This document shows, piece by piece, positions 31,789 to 41,116 of a stretch of DNA of 64,000 bases. The stretch is from Mycobacterium lepromatosis (lineage in GTDB: Bacteria > Actinomycetota > Actinomycetes > Mycobacteriales > Mycobacteriaceae), in contig NZ_CP083405.1 in assembly GCF_000975265.2 (NCBI RefSeq), positions 1,178,001 to 1,242,000 of the forward strand, in the 5' to 3' direction. The notes below the pieces were generated by a model, which saw only the letters and a program-made list of their open reading frames with translations, had not been told where the DNA came from and made no database searches. Position 1 is the stretch's first letter. Each line of letters opens with the position of its first letter. Both the position numbers and the translations under genes were made by a program.

Positions 31789-33567
31789 TCAACGAGACGT
31801 CATCTCCCCCTGACGTATCGTTTCGATCCAGGTTCCCAAACCATCTTCGTCGCGCTGCTGCGCTCGGATGACCGGATAGTGTTGTGCCACACCCCCAACC
31901 AATTCTTTCAGCGCGTTCCGTGTCTTTCGCTTGAGGGAGGTGTACTCCACGGCCAAACCAGTGGCCAGATGCGGGTCATAGGGCATCGGATAGAAATCCG
32001 GGACCCGCTTTCTGAATTGATTTTCGACGATTCCGAAATCCACGAAGGGCTTGGTTTTTTGAATTGCGTTGAGAACTACCACCGTGTGCTGGAGTAACCT
32101 AGCATGCCCATGTGCATCCAGCCAGTCCAGGGTGGCCAACGCTCCTTCGACACCGCGCACGTCGTCGGATGCCACCACAACCAGGCCAGTGACAGTGCTG
32201 ACGATCTTGCTAAACAATGGCCCATTGACCGGGGTTCCGCAATCAAGCAGTATCACGTTGCAGTGATTGTCTAGAATTTTCATCGCAGTGTCAAAGTCAT
32301 CAGGACCAAGCCTGTATGTGGACCGCGGATCATTCTGGGCGCCAAGCATTTCTAGCCGGTCATTGTTCATGATGGTGTGTACACGCACATCCGCGTAGCG
32401 TTTGGCATTCCGTGCTGACACGAAATGTTCGATGTTAGTCTGCGGTCCACCGCGCTCACGGAATCGTGCCGAAAGATCCCCCAGATCGGCATCGACATCC
32501 ACGGCGATCACCCGATCACCGCGCAGCCGGGCCATGGTATTGCCCAGCGCTACCGTGATCGTAGTCTTACCCACGCCGCCCTTAGCGGAGACGAACGCTA
32601 CTTTGTGGACATCGGCCAGCGGAGCACAGATGCGGCGATTCAATTCGTTAGTCTGCTCGGCCTTGGCGCTTGGTTCCGGATTTACCCGCCCGAAAGTCGC
32701 CTTGGTCACAAATTTGCGCCAACCGTTCCCGGCTGCAGGGCGTCGGCGAGCCACCAGGAGATCACGTCCGTCGTCGTAGGGATGCCGAAACGTGGTTGGT
32801 TGCGGGCGGCTAGCCGGCTCGGCTGTGTTGTGTGTCGTTGGGGTGTCGCTGATGGGCGCGGCGGTGAGGGCGGCCCTGGCAGCGTCATCGTCCCCCAATT
32901 CTCGCAGGCACCACGCTCTGGTGAGCGCCACGTCAGCGGCTACCTGCGGGTTGGTAGTCGAGACTCGTTCGGTGAGCTCCAACGCGAACTGAAACTGGCC
33001 CAAATTCGATGCGGCGGTTGAAGCGAGTGCCGCCACGGCGCCGGTGAGTTCGTTGTGATCATCGGTGTTGTTGCTCGGTGGTGAGACCTCGGCAACTTTC
33101 AATACGTTAGACCAGGAGCGCGTCTGGTGGAACAGCGTCGCCATGACGAACTGACGGGCTAGGGCAGCGTCATCGTCCTCGGTGACGACCGGATCATCGA
33201 GAGCTACTGACGCTTCGTCGTAGCGGCCTGCGTTAATCAGTGCGCTGGCGTATGCAAGCCCGATAGTGGCACGCGACCAAGTCGTTAACGTCAGATACAT
33301 CGGTGCGGCGATCTCGGCGTGCAGATCACCGTCTTTGAGTCCGACGCGGCGAGTTTCAGAGTACAACACTTCCGAGTGCTGGTGAGCTCCAGCCAGAGTG
33401 TCGAGATTATGGTCGCCGCAGGCTAGGCGCCCCAACCAGCTGTCGGACATGTCGGGGTTCTCGACGGTGAGACGAGCGAAAGCGGCCCCAGCGCTGGCCT
33501 TGTCTCCGGACTGGTAGCTGGCCACGGCGGCGTCGAACATGGTGCGTCGTTCTCTAAAAGTAGTCAT
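31789..33567 (-). CDS. EccA-type N-terminal domain fused to EspI/MinD-like ATPase
   Basis: An intact 592-residue protein. Residues about 8-240 resemble the helical TPR-like N-terminal domain of EccA (SDSWLGRLACGDHNLDTLAG; SRATIGLAYASALINAGRYD). After a Thr/Pro-rich linker, residues 281-312 (NGWRKFVTKATFGRVNP... NRRI) match the segment that precedes the ATPase in EspI. Residues 321-575 form a MinD/ParA ATPase: deviant Walker A KGGVGKTT (329-336), switch region VIAVDVDADLGDL (353-365) and VILLDCG (438-444). The EccA AAA+ module is therefore replaced by an EspI-like one. AGGAG at 33577-33581 precedes ATG 33567. No other intact type VII gene lies in the window. A role in type VII secretion is inferred from domains. 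Confidence 0.85.
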   Translation of the reverse strand: MTTFRERRTMFDAAVASYQSGDKASAGAAFARLTVENPDMSDSWLGRLACGDHNLDTLAGAHQHSEVLYSETRRVGLKDGDLHAEIAAPMYLTLTTWSRATIGLAYASALINAGRYDEASVALDDPVVTEDDDAALARQFVMATLFHQTRSWSNVLKVAEVSPPSNNTDDHNELTGAVAALASTAASNLGQFQFALELTERVSTTNPQVAADVALTRAWCLRELGDDDAARAALTAAPISDTPTTHNTAEPASRPQPTTFRHPYDDGRDLLVARRRPAAGNGWRKFVTKATFGRVNPEPSAKAEQTNELNRRICAPLADVHKVAFVSAKGGVGKTTITVALGNTMARLRGDRVIAVDVDADLGDLSARFRERGGPQTNIEHFVSARNAKRYADVRVHTIMNNDRLEMLGAQNDPRSTYRLGPDDFDTAMKILDNHCNVILLDCGTPVNGPLFSKIVSTVTGLVVVASDDVRGVEGALATLDWLDAHGHARLLQHTVVVLNAIQKTKPFVDFGIVENQFRKRVPDFYPMPYDPHLATGLAVEYTSLKRKTRNALKELVGGVAQHYPVIRAQQRDEDGLGTWIETIRQGEMTSR

Positions 33568-34944
33568 TGGCTATTGCTCCTGGTCAGTGGTCGGCTGCAG
33601 AGCCGACTGCAATGCAACCGAGTTCGCAGACGCGCCCATTGTCTGGTCTTACTGGCGCTTGCCACGATTTGCTGGTATCGCGCCACTGCGATCGGGGCGC
33701 CGAATAGTGACGTCGTGTGAGCTCAACGCGGTTTGGTGTGGCCGTTAATTGAAGGTTGAGACATCTTTGGCCTAGTACTTGTTATAGTGACGGGTGTAGT
33801 CTGAGAGTTTCCGCGATGCTGCGGGACTCTTCGGTTCGGTGCGACCAGACGGCTGAGGTAGGCGTCTGCTGTGGAGCCGACAGACTTTGTCGTGTGGCGC
33901 GCGGTTATTTCACCGCAGTATCACAACAGTCGATGACGCTGTGGAGCGCCGCCGGTCGATGTCCGGGGGGGGTAGTGGGTCAAGACCGTTGCGCCGTCAA
34001 CGCAACGGCCCTGCTAATCGATGGTCCGCAATGTGCATGGTGTTGCTTGTGGGATCGTTGCGCGAGTTGGAACACTTAATGTGACTCACATCATAAATTT
34101 GTTGATTGATCAATATGCGGGTTGGCTTTTCATATATGTCGGCGGAGCTGCGAAAAGCAGGGCGATGGACACCCTTAGCCAGCAACTGTGTTACTGATAT
34201 ATCGATACTTTGAACTATTCCCCTCGGGAGTTCCCGAAATCCCGCATCCAACTATCAAGTCAGACAGGCTCGCCGCACTGCTGGACCCGCTGCTCACCAA
34301 TACCACTCGACCGGTCGCCAGCCGGATGGATGTGCCGGACATAACCTGGTTTGCTTTGGTGTTCTAGCGTAAGGAATCGATGCCGCTTATCGGCGCTGCA
34401 CGGCACCCGGTCTCTGCTTAACGCCGAGGCGTCCACAACTGTTCGCAGCCGCTTGCGCTGACCGAAGGGAAGACCCGCCGACCACATAGCTAGTAGCCCG
34501 TCGAGCAGTACCGGGTTCGGCCATGTTGGCTTTGGTCACACCGACCGCCGCGGAAGCTTCCTGCAGCGACAGACCGGGACGGCACCGGCAGTATCGCGAT
34601 GGCTAGCTCGCGGGGTAGTGCGATGATCAGTGTTTTGAATACCTGCTCGGGCGCGGTGTCAGGGGACTACGGTAGGTTGCTAACGGTATCGAATTGCAAG
34701 ATCTCGTGTGGTAAAGCGGCTTTGACCAGTGCTGCGGGTTCTGGGGCTGCTGATCTAACCGCGCTCATCTGCGTAGGGTTGGGTGTAGCCCGGAGGGTTG
34801 ACCTCGTTTCACTCATAGGTCTATACTGGACTATCCGACCGACATGCATTCGTAGACCGGAAATATTTGGTTACGCCGGACTCCATCAGGCACATCTTCG
34901 CACGGCACGGAATTGCTGGTGATTTTGCCAGCCGGCTTGTTTAA
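33568..34944. other. decayed stretch upstream of the fusion gene
   Basis: About 1.4 kb without an assignable gene. Short minus-strand frames near 34000-34490 and a possible helix-turn-helix reading near 34570-34510 (GLSLQEASAAVGVTKANMA) are noted but not named. The promoter of the intact fusion gene should lie just above 33580; I see no clear -10/-35 pair. Confidence 0.35.
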
Positions 34945-35601
34945 GAGCGTTTAGGACATACTGGCATACACCTCGGGCTGCCGGGTCCGCGTCATCGCCT
35001 CGTCGACGTCGAGCAGGTTCTGCACTGCGGCGGTGGCTATCAGCGTGTGTGGCTACAACGTGTGCGACGCGATGCTGGCATCACGCATCTTCTCGGTCCA
35101 TGTGGGCCGTCGGCGTAGGTCACTTTTTTTCGAGCAGTACCAGCGGCGACAACGTCAGGATATACGGGTTCTTCTGGCGGTCCTTCTGTGTGGGATGCAC
35201 GCTTGTGACCCCGTGGACGTGCTGCGCATCTGGATGCCGTTCATCAGGTCGAAGTGCTTCATAGGTACATCGGTGATGGGTCCCAGGTTGATCGCCGACG
35301 CGTTGTTGACGCAGATATCGATGCTGTCGAACTGCTCAAGGTCTTGGGCCACAGCAGACTCGACGGAATCCGGGTTACGGATGTCCCTGACGATTGGCAG
35401 TGCCTGGTCGTTCGCGTTCTCGAGCTCCTTGGCCGCGGGGTAGACCGCGTCGGGCAGCTTGGGGTGCGGCTTGGCGATCAGGGTCATATTGGCAGCATCA
35501 TCATGTGCAGACGTGTGCAGACCGTTTGGCTGTCGCAAGGCCGATGCCGCGACTGATGCCCGAGATGAACATGGTTTTGCCATTGAGAGACATAGCGTCA
35601 C
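34945..35601 (-). pseudogene. short-chain dehydrogenase remnant (Rv3224 homologue)
   Basis: The minus strand gives ALIAKPHPKLPDAVYPAAKEL-type sequence (LIAKPHPKLPDAVYPAAKEL), QALPIVRDIRNPDSVESAVA, FDSIDICVNNASAINLGPIT, and KHFDLMNGIQMR. Nearer 35000 comes ATAAVQNLLDVDEAMTRTRQ with PEVYAS. This is the SDR fold with the NNAS motif, matching Rv3224. The glycine-rich NAD loop and catalytic Tyr-Lys pair are disrupted. It marks the point where M. tuberculosis gene order resumes after the foreign-order block. Confidence 0.85.
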
Positions 35602-35924
35602 ACTAACGCCGTTTCCGATTTGGCTGGATTGCGGTACCTAATCCAGTTTGCCGATCATTGGCGCTCGGAAATAGCGGAACTAGCGCGCTGGCCAGCACTG
35701 TTGACGGATGCGTTGCTGCAGGTGAATCTGCTAAGTGCAGACAGCAGCAGACCCACGATGACACTGTCGGTCCCAGCCTTTAGATGTAGGAGGAGGAATT
35801 TGATGTTAACTGCGATGAATCTGGTGGGCAGAGGGAGCAGTTGAATCGCTTCTTTGCGCGTCTTGGTGTGGTTGCCAGCGCTGTCCGGTGTCACTGCAAA
35901 CAAAGGGGCCGGGTTAATCGAGAT
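35602..35924. other. spacer upstream of the sigH remnant
   Basis: No recognisable gene. A plus-strand 74-codon frame (35620-35844) shows no known motif. This would have held the sigH promoter. Confidence 0.35.
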
Positions 35925-36565
35925 GGCCGAGACGGCGTGAGCGGATAGGAGGTCCGAGCCTGGCCGCCAGAGGAGGCCGACGAAGAGCCTACGGTGCGTT
36001 TTGAGCGCGAGGCAATTCCTTTGAGGGATCAACTTTATGGCGGTGCACTGCGTATGATGCGCAATCTCGTCGGTGCCGACAACTTTCTCCAGGAGATGAT
36101 GGTGATGGTCTACTCGGGTGTCGCTCGTTCCTCGCGGACACGAACCTAGAGGCGAAGCTATACCGGAGCCTCAAGAATTCGTGATATTAACAGCTATCGC
36201 AAGAAGTAGGGACAGTTAGGGGAGTCCCTTACCGATGAGACCATCGATTGGCAATTGGTGTCGCGAACGCCCAGCATTCTTTAGTCGGGTTGCGCTCGGC
36301 CAAGGTTGAAGCTCTTCAAGCGTTACCGGACACCGAGATCAAACGAGCGCTGCAGGCATTGCCAGACGAGTTCCGGATGGCGGTCTACAAGCCTGACATT
36401 GAGGGTTTCCTTGTAGGGGGATCGCCGAGATTATGGATAAACCTATTGGGACTACGATGCCGCGGTTCACCGCGGCAGACGTCAGCTGTGTGTTCTGTTG
36501 TGGCCAAGGAGCGGGGCTTTGTCCGCGTCTCGCAGGCTCACCAAGGAGGTGTCATCCCGTCATGA
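35925..36565 (+). pseudogene. sigH: ECF sigma factor SigH remnant
   Basis: Readable blocks in several frames match SigH: FEREAIPL and [14 protein letters not shown] near 36000-36070, NSYRKK near 36190, and TDETIDWQLVSRTPSI near 36230. After about 36270 one frame holds LVGLRSAKVEALQALPDTEI with KRALQALPDEFRMAVYKPDI, then a shift near 36430. The region 2 promoter-recognition segment is broken by stops. The end overlaps the rshA start as ATGA, so the operon order is preserved. Loss removes the main oxidative and heat-stress sigma factor of mycobacteria. Confidence 0.88.
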
Positions 36566-36850
36566 GCGAATTTTCCGGCCCAGACCCCGAGGACAGCGAT
36601 TACCACGACAGCGTCGGTTGCGCGGAAGTAATTTGTCAGGATATAAACCACTGCTTGACGGTGTGAATGCACCGCCGAGATTCTCGAGGGGCTGCCCCGG
36701 CACCCGGTAGGCATGCCCTGGACGCCTGAAGCATTGTGGGCTGGAAGAGCGGATCAAAGCGTTGATTGCGACGCGGTGCAAAGGCAAGAAGGTTCCTGAA
36801 GGCTTACGGGAACGCCTCAAGCTCGAGATCCGTAGACCACCATCATCCAC
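36562..36850 (+). pseudogene. rshA: anti-sigma factor RshA remnant
   Basis: It starts MSEFSGPDPEDSDYHDSVGC with AEVI, then a stop at 36664. In other frames it continues as CGLEERIKALIATRCKGKKV with PEGLRERLKLEIR to about 36840. This matches RshA, the zinc-associated anti-sigma factor of SigH; the HxxxCxxC redox motif region is destroyed by the frame changes. Regulator and sigma factor have decayed together. Confidence 0.85.
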
Positions 36851-37269
36851 GGTATGCTGTAGCGGTCACGCCCGGTTGTGATTTGCTCAGCCCCCCTGCA
36901 AGCGGGGGTGGCAACTGCAATGCCCTCACATAACAGTGAAGATGCGATGCGCATTGTAGCCGGGTTTTAAGACATTGGGGTGCCTTACCGTGGTTGGCTT
37001 TGCTGTACCTACGGTTGTGTTTCTTGTGGCCTTGCCTGGCTGTGGGAAAACCTCCGTTGTTGCCCCGAAATCCGGGGCTCGGCACCTACCACGTTGTTTT
37101 TGGTGTCTTTCAAGGTCTCTTCTTGCAGTGTTTCAACGGGGCGTTACTAGTCCGTGTGTCGTAGTCCTGACTTGATCTTATGGTTCGATAGATATGTTAT
37201 GGGCTTGATCAAGAAGCTTGAGATACCAGCAGCCAGCATGCGCCAGTGGTCGAAACGAGTGGAGTGAAG
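36851..37269. other. intergenic region before the biotin-carrier gene
   Basis: No gene recognised. A 66-codon plus-strand frame (36975-37175) has a hydrophobic start but no homologue I know. TGGAGTGAAG at 37260-37269 contains the likely ribosome binding site for the ATG at 37270. Confidence 0.4.
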
Positions 37270-37485
37270 ATGGCCGAGGATGTTCGTGCCGAGATCGTGG
37301 CGAGTGTGCTTGAAGTCGTTGTCAGCGAGGGGGACCAAATCGGCAAGGGTGACGTCATGGTTCTGCTGGAGTCGATGAAGATGGAGATCCCCGTCTTGGC
37401 TGGAGTTGCCGGCATCGTCAGCAAAGTGAGTGTGTCGGTGGGCGATGTGATTCAGGCCGGTGATCTTATTGCTGTGATCAGCTAG
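37270..37485 (+). CDS. biotinylated protein TB7.3 (biotin carboxyl carrier-like)
   Basis: A 71-residue single biotinyl domain (Rv3221c homologue). The target lysine sits in the canonical ESMKMEIP motif. Flanking sequence is the usual lipoyl/biotinyl beta-barrel (VRAEIVASVLEVVVSEGDQI ... VSVGDVIQAGDLIAVIS). The ATG at 37270 (MAEDVRAEIV) gives the family length; the frame is open 8 codons further up. Its carboxylase partner is not encoded nearby, so it must be modified by BirA and act with subunits elsewhere, if it has a carboxylase role at all. pdtaS follows 49 bases later on the same strand. Confidence 0.93.
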   Translation: MAEDVRAEIVASVLEVVVSEGDQIGKGDVMVLLESMKMEIPVLAGVAGIVSKVSVSVGDVIQAGDLIAVIS

Positions 37486-37534
37486 CCGGTGCAGTCTTCG
37501 TATCTGCCGCCGAGAAACGTTCCAGGAGTGACAG

Positions 37535-39037
37535 ATGTCTACTCTCGGTGATCTGCTTGCTGAACACACGGTGTTGCCGGGCAACGCCGTTGGCCACTTG
37601 CATGCGGTGGTCGGGGAGTGGCAGCTACTTGCTGACCTGTCCTTTGCCGATTACCTGATGTGGGTCAGCCGTGATGACGGGGTGCTGGTCTGTGTTGCGC
37701 AATGCCGGCCGCATACTGCGCCGACGGTTCTGCAGACTGATGCTGTGGGTAGCGTCGCAAGCGCCGATATGCTGCCGCTTGTCACTGAGATGTTTGCCTC
37801 TGGCGTCGCTCAGCATGAAGACGTTGCGGGTAAGCAGCGCTCGTGGCTGCCGTTCGGTCGGCACGTCGCGGCTTCTCCGGTGCGGTATGGCGACCAGGTG
37901 GTTGCGGTGCTGACGCAGCACCATGTTGAACTGGCGGCGCGCCGCAGGCCCGGCAACTTGGAGATCGCCTACCTAGCGTGCGCTACAGATCTTCTGCACA
38001 TGCTGGCAGAGGGTACTTTCCCCGACGTGGGAGACGTGGCCGTGTCGCATTCTACTCCGCGTGCAGGCGATGGTTTCATTCGCCTCGACCGCAACGGTGT
38101 CGTCGCCTTTGCCAGCCCCAACGCGTTGTCGGCATTCCACCGGATGGGCCTGACTGTCGAATTGCAGGGCCGCAATCTGGTGAAAGTCACTCGGCCGCTG
38201 CTGTCGGACCCCTTCGAGGCGCAGGAGGTGGCCAAGCATGTGCAGGACTTGCTGGACGGCGGGCCGAGCATGCGAGTGGAGGTTGACGCCGGTGGGGCTA
38301 CGGTGCTGCTGCGGACGCTGCCGTTGGTGGTGCATGGTTCGAGCGTAGGCGCGGCCGTGCTGGTCCGTGACGTCACCGAGGTGAAGCGCCGTGATCGTGC
38401 GCTGATCTCTAAGGACGCCACGATCCGGGAAATACACCACCGGGTCAAGAACAACCTACAAACTGTCGCGGCACTGCTGCGGTTACAGGCCCGGAGGATG
38501 GCCAACGCCGAAGGGCGGGAAGCGTTGATCGAGTCGGTGCGACGGGTGTCGTCGATCGCGTTGGTTCACGACGCGTTGTCGATGTCGGTGGACGAGCAAG
38601 TCAACCTTGACGAGGTCATCGACCGGATTCTGCCGATCATGAACGATGTGGCGTCGGTGGACAGGCCGATCCGGATCAACCGGGTCGGCGACCTGGGCGT
38701 TCTGGATTCAGACCGTGCCACGGCACTGATCATGGTGATCACAGAACTAGTGCAGAACGCGATCGAGCATGCATTCGATCCGGCGTCCCAAGAGGGGTTT
38801 GTGGCGATTCGTGCCGAGCGTTCGGCGCGTTGGCTCGATGTTGTCGTGCACGACGACGGCCGTGGGCTACCTCAAGGATTCAACTTGGAACGGTCAGACA
38901 ACTTGGGTCTGCAAATTGTGCGGACCTTGGTGTCTTCCGAGTTGGACGGCTCGTTAGGCATGCGTGAAGCCCCCGATCGTGGCACCGATGTGGTGCTGCG
39001 GGTGCCAATTGGCCGTCGGGCCCGCTTGCGGCTGTAG
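37535..39037 (+). CDS. pdtaS: soluble sensor histidine kinase PdtaS
   Basis: A 500-residue cytosolic kinase (Rv3220c homologue) with an N-terminal GAF-like domain (about 1-150), a PAS domain (about 170-290, DGFIRLDRNGVVAFASPNAL), then a HisKA_2 dimerisation helix with the phospho-histidine region IREIHHRVKNNLQTVAALLR. A HATPase follows (VITELVQNAIEHAF, VVHDDGRGLP, NLGLQIVRTLV). It signals to the ANTAR RNA-binding regulator PdtaR (Rv1626), not in this window, which controls transcription antitermination. No membrane segment is present. The ATG at 37535 follows CCAGGAGTGACAG, a good ribosome binding site. Confidence 0.94.
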   Translation: MSTLGDLLAEHTVLPGNAVGHLHAVVGEWQLLADLSFADYLMWVSRDDGVLVCVAQCRPHTAPTVLQTDAVGSVASADMLPLVTEMFASGVAQHEDVAGKQRSWLPFGRHVAASPVRYGDQVVAVLTQHHVELAARRRPGNLEIAYLACATDLLHMLAEGTFPDVGDVAVSHSTPRAGDGFIRLDRNGVVAFASPNALSAFHRMGLTVELQGRNLVKVTRPLLSDPFEAQEVAKHVQDLLDGGPSMRVEVDAGGATVLLRTLPLVVHGSSVGAAVLVRDVTEVKRRDRALISKDATIREIHHRVKNNLQTVAALLRLQARRMANAEGREALIESVRRVSSIALVHDALSMSVDEQVNLDEVIDRILPIMNDVASVDRPIRINRVGDLGVLDSDRATALIMVITELVQNAIEHAFDPASQEGFVAIRAERSARWLDVVVHDDGRGLPQGFNLERSDNLGLQIVRTLVSSELDGSLGMREAPDRGTDVVLRVPIGRRARLRL

Positions 39038-39102
39038 CGGGTACGGAACAATGAACAATGCGGCCTCGATAGATTGTCACGGTCGCACTGGTCTGAACTG
39101 GG

Positions 39103-39357
39103 TCAGACTCCGCTGCGGGCCTTTGTCCGGGCGTTGCGACGTTTCAGCGCTCGTCGCTCGTCTTCACTCATACCGCCCCAGACGCCCGAGTCCTGACCTG
39201 TGTTGAGGGCCCAGGCAAGGCACTCTGTGGTGACTGGGCACCTATTGCAGACCAGTTTCGCGTCAGCGATCTGTGCGATTGCCGGGCCGCTGTTCCCTAC
39301 GGGAAAGAACAACTCCGGATCCTCGTCGCGACAGACCGCCTTATGGCGCCAATCCAT
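39103..39357 (-). CDS. whiB1: iron-sulfur transcription factor WhiB1
   Basis: An 84-residue Wbl protein. The four cluster ligands are Cys9, Cys37, Cys40 and Cys46 (C-X27-C-X2-C-X5-C), followed by the GVWGGMSEDER turn and a basic tail (RALKRRNARTKARSGV). In mycobacteria WhiB1 is essential, carries a nitric-oxide-sensitive [4Fe-4S] cluster and binds the principal sigma factor. The ATG at 39357 is preceded by AAGGAG (minus strand, near 39370). It converges with pdtaS. A cAMP-receptor-protein-like site lies about 160-175 bases upstream. Confidence 0.96.
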   Translation of the reverse strand: MDWRHKAVCRDEDPELFFPVGNSGPAIAQIADAKLVCNRCPVTTECLAWALNTGQDSGVWGGMSEDERRALKRRNARTKARSGV

Positions 39358-39516
39358 ACTTTGTTACTCCTTACCGTTTGCGCAGCAAGGCGCACGGGAT
39401 ATTTTTCCTTGGCTGTCAACGCGTGCACAAGATAAAGCTCCGTACCTCTAAGGCAATTGCGTGCAACCTTTCCATCTTTTCACAGGAGCAACATATGTCA
39501 ATAGCGGAAGGTGGAT

Positions 39517-39532
39517 CGTGGGCAACCTCACT
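39517..39532 (-). promoter_or_regulatory. CRP-like binding site upstream of whiB1
   Basis: The minus strand reads AGTGAGGTTGCCCACG. This closely resembles the Rv3676 (CRP) site reported in the M. tuberculosis whiB1 promoter (AGTGAGATAGCCCACG as I recall it), with two differences in the central spacer. It sits 160-175 bases before the whiB1 ATG, oriented with the gene. cAMP-responsive control of whiB1 is therefore probably conserved. No other open frame or gene is visible in 39358-39639. Confidence 0.6.
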
Positions 39533-39639
39533 TTGACCGTCTAGTATCCACGTCCTTACGTCGCTTTACTACATCGCTGCCGACTCCATTGCTGCGAATT
39601 ATCTTACCAGGTATGCATCAGATTCTTGGTTAGTGCAGT

Positions 39640-40611
39640 TCAGGTACGGTTTTGGCAAGCGGAGGTGACGACTAGCAGCGTGTCTTGAACCGCCCGGAAC
39701 GTCATGATGTCACGCAGGTCGAGATAATCCCCATCTAACTGACTAGTGATTGGGGCCCCAGTGGATGTGACTCGTAGGAACGGCACATCATCCGCGGTGA
39801 TGAGGTGCTTGAACTTGGGCTGTTTGGCGAACATCTGCCGGACGATTCTCAAGGTGGGGGCCGGCTTCATGTTGGTCGGGACGAACACGCTCAGTTCAGC
39901 GTCAAAGCTGCATCCAGGATTTGGTCCACACTGGTCGGTCGTTCGCGTAGGTCCACAGACTCGAGTTGGACGTGAAAGATTAAAGTCCACTCCGGTTCTC
40001 GATTCGCGGCCGAGAAAGTTGCAGCGCAAGGATAGGTTCGCGGCACGTGTAGTCCCGCACGGCGGGTACTGCCGCGCGGCTATAGCGCCATGGTGTGACG
40101 TTGCCGCCCTTGTTGCGTGCGGCCTCGACCGGGCGGCTACTACTTCAGCATCGACACCCAATTCTGGCAATTCTGGCGTGGAACAGGGCCTACCGTCGCC
40201 ATAGTCGATTTAGCCTTATACGGCGTCAAATCTGGGAACGGCGGTAGTCGTCGAGTAACTGGATGAGCTGGTTGGTGGCAGCGAGCGGGTCGCGGGAGAG
40301 GGCTAGCACATTCGCCGAGCTGCCAGGCGCCACGGCGACCGCAGGTACCCGCCCGGTGAGCCCTGGACCGGGAGGGTACCGGGTAAACCATTGGCCACTA
40401 CAGCTGACTGTGCGGTCATCGCCTGTACGACGACTAGGTCCACTCCAGTCTTCAACGGTTGCTTGTGTGCGAGTTCTGCACTATGAAAAATTCGTTGGTT
40501 GTTGTGTTCAACGGTGAGTTGATGATTGCGCTTGAGTGCGTGCGCCACCAAGTCGTGACCGGCTGGTGTGGTCGCGCTGGCTATAGGGTTTACTATCCGC
40601 ACGGTACTCAT
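39640..40611 (-). pseudogene. diacylglycerol-kinase-fold lipid kinase remnant (Rv3218 homologue)
   Basis: The minus strand starts at ATG 40611 (MSTVRIVNPIASATTPAGHD, LTVEHNNQR) with the NPxA-type start of DAGK lipid kinases. The GGDGT catalytic motif region has shifted out of frame around 40430. The C-terminal half is legible from about 39920 to the stop at 39640: CSFDAELSVFVPTNMKPAP, AKQPKFKHLITADDVPFLRV, and SQLDGDYLDLRDIMTFRAVQ. The total span equals the expected about 320 codons, so decay is by small indels rather than large deletion. Confidence 0.82.
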
Positions 40612-40654
40612 GACGCATGAGCTTAGGTGCAGCCCGCGTGACTATGCTGACGCT

Positions 40655-41116
40655 GTGACACTCCCAAATAAGCGGGCGGTATCCTTCCGCACTCCAGCTG
40701 CTGTGCGGGGCGCAGGACTAATTGTCGCGGTGCAAGGTGTAGCCGCGCTGGTGGTGGCTGCGGCGCTGGTGGTTCGCGGGCTCGCCGGCGCCGATCAACG
40801 CGTCGTTAACAGCTTGGGCACGGCGATCTGGTTCGTTTTGGTCGGCGTTGCGGTGATTGCTGCCGGATGTGCGTTGATGGTGGGCAAGCGTTGGGGCCGC
40901 GGGCTGGCGGTGTTCACCCAATTGCTGTTGTTGCCTGTAGCGTGGTACCTCGTGGTAAGCTCGAATCAGTTACCCTTCGGATTCCCACTGGGAATCGTGG
41001 CGATGACCGTATTGGTATTGCTTTTCAGTCCACCAGCTGTACGCTGGTCCGCTGGCGCCGATCAGCGTAGTCTGGCCTGCGAAGCCAACCGTAGGGCGGA
41101 CAGTCAGTATCAGTAG
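40655..41116 (+). CDS. conserved integral membrane protein (Rv3217c homologue)
   Basis: A protein of about 153 residues with four hydrophobic segments: AGLIVAVQGVAALVVAAALV, AIWFVLVGVAVIAAGCALMV, GLAVFTQLLLLPVAWYLVVS and GIVAMTVLVLLFSPPAVRWS. Charged residues between helices 2 and 3 (GKRWGRG) predict a cytoplasmic loop. No catalytic motif is visible and the function is unknown. The GTG at 40655 (MTLPNKRAVSFRTPAAVRGA) is chosen from the M. tuberculosis N-terminus (..FRTPAAVRGAG); the frame is open back to 40568. It diverges from the dead lipid kinase. Confidence 0.78.
   Translation: MTLPNKRAVSFRTPAAVRGAGLIVAVQGVAALVVAAALVVRGLAGADQRVVNSLGTAIWFVLVGVAVIAAGCALMVGKRWGRGLAVFTQLLLLPVAWYLVVSSNQLPFGFPLGIVAMTVLVLLFSPPAVRWSAGADQRSLACEANRRADSQYQ

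Noticed and set aside
34510..34580. Possible helix-turn-helix reading (GLSLQEASAAVGVTKANMA)
   Set aside because: Too short, isolated and without the flanking TetR features; not enough to call a gene.
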